Below, one piece after another: positions 1 to 9,200 of a stretch of 60,002 bases of DNA (its first letter is position 1; every line of letters begins with the position of its first letter). Origin of the DNA: Planctomycetota bacterium (GTDB lineage Bacteria > Planctomycetota > JAJSAM01 > JAJVHW01). Below the pieces are notes generated by a model. The model was not told the origin of the DNA and did not search any database. It saw only the letters and a list, made by a program, of their open reading frames with translations. The translations under genes were made by a program, and so were the position numbers. The stretch lies in NCBI GenBank assembly GCA_021414065.1, contig JAIOPE010000106.1, positions 1-60,002 on the forward strand, in the 5' to 3' direction.

Positions 1-2
1 CC

Positions 3-446
3 ACGCCGGCCCAGGACTGGGCCGCGATGTCGGAGCGCGCCGCCGCTCCTCCGCGGCAGGTCGCCCCGCCGGCATGGGAGACCCCCCGCGCCGCGCCGGC
101 GCCGGCTCTGCCTCCGTCGCCGGTTCACTGGGACGTGCCGTCGATCCCCGATCCCGCGGGCGCCGCGCCGTGGGCCGGGCCGCCGCCGGTGTCGATCCCG
201 TCAGCGCCCCAACTCCACGCCCCGCCGATGCCGGACATCTTCTCGCCGCCGCAGATGCCGGCGGTGCCGCAGGTTCAGCTCCCGCCGCCGCCGCCTCCCG
301 CCGCGGAAGCACCGAAGGCCGCGGGGGGTGAGCCGCGGGTCGTGACACGCCGCGGCTCGTCACAGCGCGGTTGGCTCATTGCCGGCGTGATCTGCATGGT
401 CGTCGCGGTCGTCACCGGAACGATCTTCATCCTTGCGAAGAAGTGA
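3..446 (+). CDS. Proline-rich protein with C-terminal membrane anchor (5' end outside window)
   Basis: The reading frame is open to the left edge, so the visible 147 residues are probably the C-terminal end of a longer protein; an internal ATG at 27 is a weaker alternative start. About 110 residues are a Pro/Ala-rich linker with runs of prolines, followed by one hydrophobic helix of about 22 residues and a short tail ending in two lysines. This is the shape of a tail-anchored protein whose N-terminal domain is not visible. It is encoded 61 bases before the kinase-like gene and the T6SS genes on the same strand, so a role with them is possible. I do not recognise a family. In T6SS loci the proteins next to kinase-like genes are often FHA-domain proteins, but no such domain is visible here. 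Confidence 0.6.
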   Translation, partial: TPAQDWAAMSERAAAPPRQVAPPAWETPRAAPAPALPPSPVHWDVPSIPDPAGAAPWAGPPPVSIPSAPQLHAPPMPDIFSPPQMPAVPQVQLPPPPPPAAEAPKAAGGEPRVVTRRGSSQRGWLIAGVICMVVAVVTGTIFILAKK

Positions 447-507
447 CGCTGCCATCCCACGGAATTCGCCGGGGGATGGGTAGCATCGCGTTTGACCCAG
501 AGGAGCC

Positions 508-3444
508 TTGGAACAGCCGACCGAGATCGTCAACGACCGCCGATCAGCCGAATTCGCATCGTCGGGCTTCGGCCCGGGGGCGATCGACCTGGTCTGGGGG
601 CGCGACCGCACCGGCGCTCCCGCGCCGGGCGCCCCGGGCGACGTGCTCGCCGTGTCGGAAGACGCGTTCTCGCGGACCTACCGCGCCCGCCGTGCCGACG
701 GCACGACCTGCCTGATCGAAATCCAGCGGGACGAGGTCCAGCCGGAGTCGTTCCCTGCCGCCTGGGGCGGTGTCCACAACACCGTCCTGAACGCGATCTG
801 GCGGCGGCGCGCGATCGCGGCGTCCGTGGACGCCGAGACCACGCCGGACGGCCGACCGTGCGTCGGCTACGAAGCGTTCGGACCGCTCATCGTCTGCCGT
901 GAGAAGGGCGTGCTGTTCCACGCGCCGTCGCCGTCGTCCGGTCGTCTCGGCACACTCGCGGACTGCGTGGACGCCGAACTCCTCGCGCGCCTGCGGCTCC
1001 CCGATTGGGCGACGACGCGCGCTCGATTCCTCTACGACGTCGAGTCGGTCCGAACGACGTCGCGTCCGCGATTCTGGACCGCGATGCGAGAACTGCCGCG
1101 CGGCGCGGCGGCCGACGTCGGCTCGTGGGAAGCGTTCGCCAAGGAACTCGGGGGCGTCGTCGAGCGCGCGGCCACGGGCGACCCGGTCGCGTCGGCGCAG
1201 CGCGGCCGTTTCCCGTGCATCGGCTGCGACCAGGTGTCGAAGTGCTTCGCGAGGGCCGGGGCCGCAGCGTCGCCCCAGGCGCCGCTCGCTTCGCGACGTC
1301 TCGCGCCCGTGGCGATGCACCCGTTCCGGGCCGTGGCCGCGGCCGAGGACGTCGCGTCGTTCGACGAACACTGCGACATCCTGGGCGGTGCCCCGTGGCC
1401 CGCGTTCCGCACGCGGCACATGCAGACGTGGGCGCTCCCCGGCCGCCGCCTCGCACGCGAAGCGCTCGAGTCCACCGTGTTTGGACGCGCCGAGGCCGCG
1501 GACCGACGCACGTCGCTCACTTCGAAGCTCGGTCTCTTCGAAGCGGTCGTAGCGGAGGTCGTGAAGTACCACCGGACGCACGGGCAGCCGCACCTCGCGC
1601 TCGGGCCTACCAGCGTCGCATCGCTGGACCTCTTCGCAGCGACGCCGCACGTCGTCCTCCGCGGCGGAATGCGCAGCGCGATGATCGAGGACCTCTTCGC
1701 GCCGCCGCCCGGTCCGCCGATCTGGCTCCCGCCGCCCGACGCCGTGGCGCCGTGGGCTCACGCCGACATCGTTCGCGTCGCCGAGCCGGTCGCGACCGCC
1801 CCGCCCGACGGCACCGGCGTCCACGAGGGCGGCTTCCGGTTCGCGCGCCCCGCGCCGGTGCAGATCACCGTCGGTCGCGTCTGGGAGGACCCCGCCACGC
1901 ACGCGGTCGAGTGCGAGCTGTCGGTCGTCGGCCTGCCGCTCGACTCCGAGGGATTCGAGACCTCCGACCGTGTGCGGATCACCGTGACATCGCGGGGATG
2001 GGAAGGCGTTGCGCTCTGGTGCCGACCCGACACGGAACGCATCGAGGTCGGCCGCTCCACGTTCCGCGCCTTCCCCGCGCGGCTCACGTCTGCGCAGGTG
2101 CTCGACCTGCGCACGGCGTCCGGCGACCACGCGCTCTTCGGCTCGGCCGCCGTCTTCCGCACATGGGGCGCCTGGTACGACATTCACTCGCTGGGGATGC
2201 TGCTGTTGCGCGCGGTCCTCGAGAACGCCCGGCAGTCGATGCAGACGCTCGTCGCAGACGTGCTTCCGGCGCTCACGCCGTTCGCCCGCGCCGTGCGCGC
2301 GTCCGACGGCCGGTCCGCCTTCGACGAACTCGTCCGCGTCGTCGGCACGCTCTGCCGGACTCCGCCGCTCGACCGTGCGCTCGCCGACGTGAACGTGTGC
2401 TTCCTTCCCGGCGAGACAGGCGACCGCGGCGAGATTCCGCCTGCGGTGTGGAGCGAGGTGCTCGCGACGATCGCCGCCTGCGTCGTGCGGGGCGGCGCCG
2501 CGAGTTTCTGCGCTGACGCACGGCTCGACCCGGACCGCGGTCGGTTCTGCGCGCCCGCCGAGGCGCTCCTCGAGCGCGTCCGCCGGATTCGTGCCGCGCT
2601 CGACGCAGCGCCGCGCGCGGGCGGGTCGCCGTCGCGTCAGGTGTCCCGTCCGGTGACTGCTGCGGTCCCTCCGGGCGCCCCGGCGCGAGACACCGGACCG
2701 GTCCGGCAGGAGGTCGCTCCCGACCCGCGCGACCTCCGCATCCGGGAGCTCGAGCGGCAGCTTGCGTCGTCGGCGGCGCGCATCGAGCGGCTCGACGCCG
2801 ATGGCACAGCGCTTCGCGAGCAGCTTGCGAAGGCGGAGGCGGCGCGTCGTCCGGCGGCGGCGGCGCCCGTCGAGGAGGGCCCCGTGTGGCGGGGGATCTG
2901 CGAGGCGGTCGCGGGCTCGGCGATGGCGAACGTCCCCTCGTCCGGCGCCGGCGACCCGGGCTACGAGCTCGTGCGCACGCTGCTCGTGGAGGGGCTGGAG
3001 ACGCTCTCCGGAACGATGTCCGCCATCGCGGAACTCGGAGGCCAGGAGTTCGCGGCCGAGCAGCGCAACCTCCAGCGGATGGTGCGTCAGGCAATCGCGG
3101 CCGCCGCGCAGGACGACCCGCGCGCACGCCAGCGGGTGGACGAGGCCATCCTCGTGCTCCGTTCACTGCGCGCGACGCTCGGCGGGGCGGTCAGCGCGCT
3201 CGTCGAGGCGCACGCGCGGTCCGCGCAGGACGGGAGCCGCCGCCTGCTCGCCACCGTCGAGGTCGGCGTGAAGCAGGAACTCGACCTTTCGGCCGCGCAG
3301 CAGCGCCGCCTCGAGGATCTGATGAGCCGCGTCCGTTCAGGAGTCGCGGAGCTCGTGGCCCGCCTTTACGATCCGGTGTTCCAGGAGCACGTGCGGCGCA
3401 ACCTCGCATCCGGCTCCAGTGCAGCTCGCAGGAGGACTCCATGA
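508..3444 (+). CDS. Kinase-like (probable pseudokinase) T6SS-associated protein with cysteine cluster and coiled coil
   Basis: 978 residues. The start is TTG at 508, the first possible start after an in-frame stop at 493-495, with GAGG at 500-503. I see weak protein-kinase landmarks: an N-lobe-like segment near residues 45-75; a catalytic-loop-like segment at 352-370 where H358-G-Q-P stands in place of the usual H-x-D and the asparagine is missing; and a DIHSLG motif at 558-563 that matches the kinase D-x-x-S-L-G helix. This suggests a pseudokinase. Inserted between the lobes is a C-x2-C-x5-C cluster (C237, C240, C246), possibly metal-binding. Residues about 745-790 are a coiled coil, followed by a helical C-terminal domain. 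The stop overlaps tssJ by four bases (ATGA). Known T6SSs are switched on by the PpkA kinase and held off by TagF; TagF is encoded downstream here, so this protein could replace PpkA in regulation. That role is inference. Confidence 0.6.
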   Translation: MEQPTEIVNDRRSAEFASSGFGPGAIDLVWGRDRTGAPAPGAPGDVLAVSEDAFSRTYRARRADGTTCLIEIQRDEVQPESFPAAWGGVHNTVLNAIWRRRAIAASVDAETTPDGRPCVGYEAFGPLIVCREKGVLFHAPSPSSGRLGTLADCVDAELLARLRLPDWATTRARFLYDVESVRTTSRPRFWTAMRELPRGAAADVGSWEAFAKELGGVVERAATGDPVASAQRGRFPCIGCDQVSKCFARAGAAASPQAPLASRRLAPVAMHPFRAVAAAEDVASFDEHCDILGGAPWPAFRTRHMQTWALPGRRLAREALESTVFGRAEAADRRTSLTSKLGLFEAVVAEVVKYHRTHGQPHLALGPTSVASLDLFAATPHVVLRGGMRSAMIEDLFAPPPGPPIWLPPPDAVAPWAHADIVRVAEPVATAPPDGTGVHEGGFRFARPAPVQITVGRVWEDPATHAVECELSVVGLPLDSEGFETSDRVRITVTSRGWEGVALWCRPDTERIEVGRSTFRAFPARLTSAQVLDLRTASGDHALFGSAAVFRTWGAWYDIHSLGMLLLRAVLENARQSMQTLVADVLPALTPFARAVRASDGRSAFDELVRVVGTLCRTPPLDRALADVNVCFLPGETGDRGEIPPAVWSEVLATIAACVVRGGAASFCADARLDPDRGRFCAPAEALLERVRRIRAALDAAPRAGGSPSRQVSRPVTAAVPPGAPARDTGPVRQEVAPDPRDLRIRELERQLASSAARIERLDADGTALREQLAKAEAARRPAAAAPVEEGPVWRGICEAVAGSAMANVPSSGAGDPGYELVRTLLVEGLETLSGTMSAIAELGGQEFAAEQRNLQRMVRQAIAAAAQDDPRARQRVDEAILVLRSLRATLGGAVSALVEAHARSAQDGSRRLLATVEVGVKQELDLSAAQQRRLEDLMSRVRSGVAELVARLYDPVFQEHVRRNLASGSSAARRRTP

Positions 3445-3944
3445 ACCACACCAGCGCCACACTCGCCCTCTTCCTGGCGGCCGCCGGCTCACTCGCCGGC
3501 TGCAGCAGCCCGTGCGTCGCGAAGGAAGACCGCCTCGTCGTGGACCTGCTCTCCGCCCCCACGCTGAACGACGCGGGCGTCGGCCCGCAGCACGTTCGGT
3601 TCCAGGTGTGGGCGGTGCGAGACAAGGCGATGTTCGAGAGCGCCCGCGCCGACGCGCTCGCGGAGTCGGAAGGGGTCGAGGCGTTCGAGCGCCAGGGCAT
3701 GGGCCGGGTCTTCGTCACCGACTCGAGCTGGATCAAGCCGGCGTCCACACGGCGTGTCGTCCTGCGCGTGGACGAGGACTCGCAGTACACGCACGTCGGC
3801 ATCGCCGTGCTCTACCCCGAGGCGCGCAAGATCCTCGTGCCGCTCGACTGCGCGAAGCACGCGGGCTACACGCCGGGCCGGCCGGACCACTCGGTGGTGT
3901 TCACGCTCGGTACGCAGACCGTCGAGCCCGGCACGACGCGCTGA
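3441..3944 (+). CDS. tssJ: T6SS outer-membrane lipoprotein TssJ
   Basis: 167 residues. The signal peptide ends in a lipobox (L-A-G-C, cysteine at about residue 20), so the mature protein is lipidated and outer-membrane attached. The remainder is a small beta-rich domain of the length expected for TssJ/SciN. In known systems TssJ binds the periplasmic end of TssM and completes the TssJ-L-M trans-envelope complex. The ATG has a strong GGAGG at 3431-3435 and overlaps the stop of the upstream kinase-like gene, so the two are coupled. Sequence similarity within this family is low. The call rests on lipobox, size and position directly before tssK-tssL-tssM. Confidence 0.8.
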   Translation: MNHTSATLALFLAAAGSLAGCSSPCVAKEDRLVVDLLSAPTLNDAGVGPQHVRFQVWAVRDKAMFESARADALAESEGVEAFERQGMGRVFVTDSSWIKPASTRRVVLRVDEDSQYTHVGIAVLYPEARKILVPLDCAKHAGYTPGRPDHSVVFTLGTQTVEPGTTR

Positions 3945-4112
3945 TCCGACGATCCGCTGACTCGAAGTCCTGCTGACCCAAAGACCGGCTGACCCGGAGG
4001 CGGTGAACCACCCCACGCCTCCAAGGTCGCGCTCTCGCTCTCGGCCGGGGTAGGATGCGACGCCCTTCCGGAGCCCTTTCGGCCCCGGGGGCCGACCGAC
4101 CGGAGGCACTCG

Positions 4113-5537
4113 ATGGAACCGACGCCGCGGGGCGTGCTCTGGGAAGAGGGACTCTTCCTCCAGCCCCACCACTTGCAGCAGCAGGCACTTGGCGCGCTCT
4201 CGCTCGCCGCCCGCCACGTGAGCTGCGCGGCTCCGCACCGGTGGGGGATCGCGACCATCGACGTGGACCCGCTGCAACTCGAGAACGGGGTGTTCGAGGT
4301 CCGGGCGCTGGAGATCCTCCTGCCCTCCGGCGATCTCCTGGTCTTCCGCTCGGGTGGCGACGGCAACGCGCGGATCGCACCGCGCGAGATCCCGAAGGTC
4401 GCCGAGAGTCGGCTCACGGTCTACGCGGGCGTCCGCCGGGTCCGTGAGCACGAGCCGAACGTCCGCGAGCCCGACGGAGACGACCTCGACCCGCCGCGCT
4501 GGGTGCGCGAGACCCGCACCGTCGCCGACCTCACGACCGGCCGCAACCTCACCGACGTCCACTTCCTGCAGTTCAACGCGCGCATCTTCTTCGAAGGCGA
4601 CCGCATGGACGGCTTCGAGACGATCCCGATCGCGCGACTCGCCGCCCCGGCCGTGGGCCTGCCGCTGACGCGTCTCGCGCCGGGGTACGCCCCGCCGGCG
4701 CTCCGACTGTCGGCTTCCGGCGGCGCGCACGCCATGGTGCGCGAGGTGTACGCCGAGGCCGCCGCGAAGGCGGCCGAGCTCGCATCCGCGGCGACCGTTG
4801 CGGACTTCCTCGCCGGCCACGCGTCGGAGGCGGAGCTCGTCCAACTCCTGAAGCTCGGCGTGCTGCGCGGCGCACTTCCGCACCTGCGCGACGCCGCCGA
4901 CGGCGGTCTCGTCCACCCGGCCGACGCGTATCTGATGCTGTGCGGGTTCCTCGGACAGTTCTCCACGTTCTGCGCAGGCGCCGGCGCGCCGAACGTGCCG
5001 CTCTACAACCACCTCGAGGCAGGCGAGTGCTTCGAACTCGTCTCCTCGGCAGTCCTCTCGCTCCTGCGGCAGGATCAGCTCGCGGCGAACTTCCGGCGGA
5101 TACCGCTCACGCGCGGCACGCTTCCCTTCGGCGGACTCGCCGTCGGCGCGCAGGGGCTCGACCCCGAGATCCTCGCCGGGCGCAATCAGTTCTACGTGGT
5201 GTTCACCAATCCCGACCCGTCCGGGCCGGAACGTGACTGGTACCGCAGCGGTCACGTGAAAGTCGCAGCAGCCACGCGCATCTCGAACACCGTGGTGCAG
5301 CGCAAGTACGGCGTGCCGCTCCTGCCGTGCCCGAAGCCGCGTGTGCTTCCGGCGCGTGCCGGCGCGATCTACTACCGGCTGCAGTCGGACGCCGCCGGGC
5401 GCGCCGAGGTGCAGGCGGAGTGGGAAGCGGTCGTCCGCGAACGCACGCTCGTCGTCCACTTCGCGACCGAGGGGCTCGCGCCCGGACAGGCGGCGCCGGA
5501 TCTCGGGATGGAGGCGTATGTCGTATTCGGCCGCTGA
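4113..5537 (+). CDS. tssK: T6SS baseplate protein TssK
   Basis: 474 residues. TssK is the trimeric baseplate part that links the phage-like baseplate to the TssL/TssM membrane complex. The N-terminus carries the family signature near residues 8-24 (W-E-E-G-L-F-L-Q-P-H-H-L-Q-Q), and the length is typical. GGAGG at 4102-4106 fixes the start. The 168 bases before it are the first real gap in the locus and contain a TAGGAT hexamer at 4051-4056 that could be a -10 element, without a convincing -35. A new transcript may therefore begin here. The end overlaps tssL by 20 bases. Confidence 0.93.
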   Translation: MEPTPRGVLWEEGLFLQPHHLQQQALGALSLAARHVSCAAPHRWGIATIDVDPLQLENGVFEVRALEILLPSGDLLVFRSGGDGNARIAPREIPKVAESRLTVYAGVRRVREHEPNVREPDGDDLDPPRWVRETRTVADLTTGRNLTDVHFLQFNARIFFEGDRMDGFETIPIARLAAPAVGLPLTRLAPGYAPPALRLSASGGAHAMVREVYAEAAAKAAELASAATVADFLAGHASEAELVQLLKLGVLRGALPHLRDAADGGLVHPADAYLMLCGFLGQFSTFCAGAGAPNVPLYNHLEAGECFELVSSAVLSLLRQDQLAANFRRIPLTRGTLPFGGLAVGAQGLDPEILAGRNQFYVVFTNPDPSGPERDWYRSGHVKVAAATRISNTVVQRKYGVPLLPCPKPRVLPARAGAIYYRLQSDAAGRAEVQAEWEAVVRERTLVVHFATEGLAPGQAAPDLGMEAYVVFGR

Positions 5538-6270
5538 TCCTGCCTCCGGGCGCGCCCAGATGACCGGCGCGTTCCGCGGCCTGTTCCTGGCGATCGCTGC
5601 GTTCCACAGCGAGACCACGCGCGCGCGGCTCCACCCGGGGCAGTTCCACCGGACGATCGAGGATCTCATCGCCGGTGCCGACGCCCAGGCGCGCGCCGCC
5701 GGCATCGATCCGACGCTCTACCAGCAGGCCAAGTACGCGGCCGTGGCGCTCTGCGACGACCTCGCGCTCCATGGCGACTGGGACCACGCCGAGCAGTGGA
5801 ACAGCCACCTGCTCGAGCTGCGGCACTTCAACACCTCGTTCGCCGGGCAGGAGTTCTTCGACCGCCTCGCCCGGCTGCGCCAGCAACTCGGCGGCGTGCA
5901 GGACCCTGCGTTGCGCGAGCAGGTGCTCGGCGCGCTGGAGGTCTACGCGACCTGCCTGCGACTCGGCTTCCGCGGCCGCTGCCGCAACGCGCAGCCCGGC
6001 GAACTCGACTCGGTGGTGAGCGCCGCGACGCAGATCCTGCTCCCGCAGGGGCGTTCGCAGTCCCGCGCGTGGGACGAGGCGTACCGCGACGCTCCGAAGG
6101 GGCGCATTCTCTATCGTCGCCTGTTCTGGTGGTGGCCGATCCCGACCGCCGCGGCGCTCGCCGTCGGTGTGTGGTTCCTCCTCTCGGCCGGCCAGGCGCG
6201 GCGCGTGGACGAGGCCGTGAAGCGCGTCGAATCCGTCGAGGCGACCGGCGACGAAGAGGAGGCCCGGTGA
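5518..6270 (+). CDS. tssL: T6SS inner-membrane protein TssL (short form, DotU/IcmH family)
   Basis: 250 residues if started at ATG 5518, which has GGAGG at 5510-5514 and overlaps tssK; ATG 5560 is possible but has no ribosome site. The cytoplasmic domain is DotU/IcmH-like, with the conserved pattern around residues 60-90 (ALCDDLAL, then W...) seen in TssL. One transmembrane helix lies near the C-terminus, after a tryptophan-rich stretch, and about 30 charged residues follow. No OmpA-like peptidoglycan-binding domain is attached, so wall anchoring must come from another protein. The stop overlaps the GTG of tssM (GTGA). Confidence 0.92.
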   Translation: MSYSAADPASGRAQMTGAFRGLFLAIAAFHSETTRARLHPGQFHRTIEDLIAGADAQARAAGIDPTLYQQAKYAAVALCDDLALHGDWDHAEQWNSHLLELRHFNTSFAGQEFFDRLARLRQQLGGVQDPALREQVLGALEVYATCLRLGFRGRCRNAQPGELDSVVSAATQILLPQGRSQSRAWDEAYRDAPKGRILYRRLFWWWPIPTAAALAVGVWFLLSAGQARRVDEAVKRVESVEATGDEEEAR

Positions 6271-9200
6271 ACCGCACCGTCGTTGCTCTGATCGCCGCCC
6301 TGACGGTGGCTCTGCTCGTCGCCACGATCGCCTACACGGTGGGTGAGATCCTCCGCGAGCAACACCCGATCCCGCGGGACTGGGCGCTCGTCTCGTTCGC
6401 CGTCGCGCTCGTCGTCTGCCTCTGCGTCCTGCTCGTCGCGTGGCTCGTGCGCCGGTCCAAGGCGGCTGGGCTCGAGGACGGACTCGCTGCGGGCTCCGGA
6501 CGCGACAGCCGCGGCGAGATCGAGGCGCTCCGCAAGCAGTGGAAAGAGAGCGTCGCCAAGCTCCGCGGCACCGCCGTGGCGGGTGGCGGCGGTCGCGCGC
6601 TCGCCGCGCTTCCGTGGTACCTGATCATCGGCGCGCCGGCGAGCGGCAAGAGCACACTCCTGCGACAGTCCGGCATCGACTTCCCGGTCGGCGACGCGGC
6701 GATCCGCGGCCTCCAGGGCACGCGCAACTGCGACTGGTGGTTCTCGAACATCGGCGTGTTCCTCGACACGGCCGGCCGCTACATCTCCGACGAGAGCGCG
6801 GAGGAGTGGGCGCAGTTCCTCGACCTCGTCCGCCGGCACCGCACGGGCGCCCCCGTGAACGGCGTGATCGTCGCGATCCCCGCTTCGGACCTCGTCGAGC
6901 GCTCGTTCGAAGATCAAGACCTGGAGGCCCGCCGAATCCGCGCCCGCCTCGATGAACTGATCGACCACCTCGGCGTGAACTTCCCCGTGTGGATCGTGCT
7001 CACGAAGGTGGACCTCGTCGGCGGGTTCGCCGAGTACTTCGGCGGTCTCGACGCCGCGCAGCGCGCCCAGATGATGGGCTGGACGCTCGACCAGGGCGAG
7101 GGCGCGCGGTACGACGCGAGCGACTTCGAGCGCCGGTTCCGCCTGATGGTCCACCGCCTGCGCGAGCTCCGCCCCGAACTCGTCGCGAAGGCGGCCCTCC
7201 GCGACCGTCCGGCCGCCTATGCGTTCCCCGACGAGGTCTCCGGACTCGGCGATCCCCTGAATCGCATGCTCCAGCGGATCTTCGAGCCCAACGTGTATCA
7301 GGAGATGCCGCTCCTGCGCGGGGTCTACGTCACGAGCGCCACGCAGGTCGGCACGCCGCTCCAGCGGGCGGCGACGCGTGTGCGCGAACTCCTCGGCGCG
7401 CCGCGCGTGGACGCCGACGCGATGGGCAACCAGATCCGCAACGCGTACTTCGTCCGCGACCTCATGCACGAGCGGATCGTCCGCGACCAAGGCATGACGT
7501 GGACGACGCAGCGCGAGGTCGAGCGCGGTCGGACGAAGCGTCTCGGTCTCAACCTGATCGGCGCGAGCTTCGGAGTCCTGGCGCTCCTGACGATCGTTGC
7601 GTTCGGGCTCGCTGCATCGCGCGAACTCGCGGTGATCGAGACGCACGTGGACGAGGTGGCCGCGGGCAAGGGCGGGTCGGCTTCGAAGTGCGATGCGCTC
7701 TGGCGCGCGGCGAGCCTCGCCACCGACGACAACCGCCGGAACCTCGGGCTGTCGCAACAGAAGAGCCTGCGGCTCGATCTGCAGGAGAAGCAGCGCGAGG
7801 TCTACGTCGAGAAGGTCCTGCGCCCGCTCGTCGATGGGTACCGCAAGGACGCCGAGGGCGTGGACGTGAAGGCCGGCGTCGCATCGATCGCGGCCGTCGA
7901 GCGCGAGTTCCGCCTCGTCGAAGCCGCGCTCCGTCACGCCGCCGACCCCGAAGCGAAGGCCGACCCCGCCTCCCCCGACGACGAGGAAGACGAAACCCCC
8001 GCGCCCGCCGACGGCAAGAAGGACGAGCCGAAGTCGGCGGCGGTCGCGCCCGCCGACCACGCGCCGAAGGGCTTCTTCCCGAAGGATCAGGTCGCGGCGT
8101 TCGAAGCCCGCGCGGACCGCCTGCGCACCGACGGCGTCCTTGGGAAGAAGCGGAAGAAGGCCGACCCCGGCGTCGGCATCCTGCTCGACGTCGTCTGGCG
8201 CAACCGCGGCCTGCCGGACGAGGTCACGGCCGAGATCCAGGCGGTGCACGACGCGTTCCGTCGCAAGGCCGCCGAGTACTGCAAGGCCGCGGGCGCCGCG
8301 GTGGACCGCATCGAGGGAGACGCAGCGTCGCGTGCGTCGTACGCCGCGCAGCGCCGCGACAACTTCATCGCGACGTGCCGTCGGGTGCTCGACCAGGTGC
8401 TCGCCGCGCCGGCCGAGGCCGACGACCTGCGCCGCGCGATCGGCACCCTCGCCGACGCCGCGGACGGAGGCGGCGCCGTCGCCGGCCCGTCGGCACTCGA
8501 CGCCGCGCAGCGCGCGTTGCTCGACGGGATCGCGGCGAGTCTCGCCGCGCTCGGCGCGGGCGACCGTCCGCTCGTCGCCGACGCAGACCTCGCCGCGTGG
8601 GACGGCGTCGCGTCGATGCGGCGCTGGATCGACGTCGGCGCGACGAAGCCCGCGCCCGGCGCGCCGGGGACCGGCGAGGCGGCATCCCGTGCCGCGCTGA
8701 ACGCCGTCTCGAAGGAACTCCGGCGCCTCGCAGACTCGGTGCCCGCAATGACCGCGCGCCCGTGGACCGCGGAGCGCGCACAGTCGATCCGTGACGCGCT
8801 CGCCGCGATGGATGCTCGCGTCTCCGAAGGGCAGCGCGAGTGGCTCTCGCGCGTGCAACCCCATCTCGTCGCGTTGTCCGGAGCGGAGACGCCCGAGGCG
8901 TACCGCGCCGACGAGCGCCGTTCGGGGCTGGCTGTCGAGCTGATCGAGCCGATGATCCGGAGGAACGTGCTCTACCGGTTCTTCGTTGAAGAAGACGAAG
9001 ACGGCACGTTCCGGCGGCTCGCCCGCTGGAAGGTCGTGAAGAACCGCGACGACGACGGCGAGTACTCCCGAGCGTCGCTCACCTACGACCTGACGCAACT
9101 CCTCTCGGCCCACGCGTGGGGTGAGGGTGCGGAGCCGTCGCGGTTCGTCGCGCCGTCGAGCCGCACCGCGGCCGCGAAGGCGGCGGTGTCTGCGTTCAAG

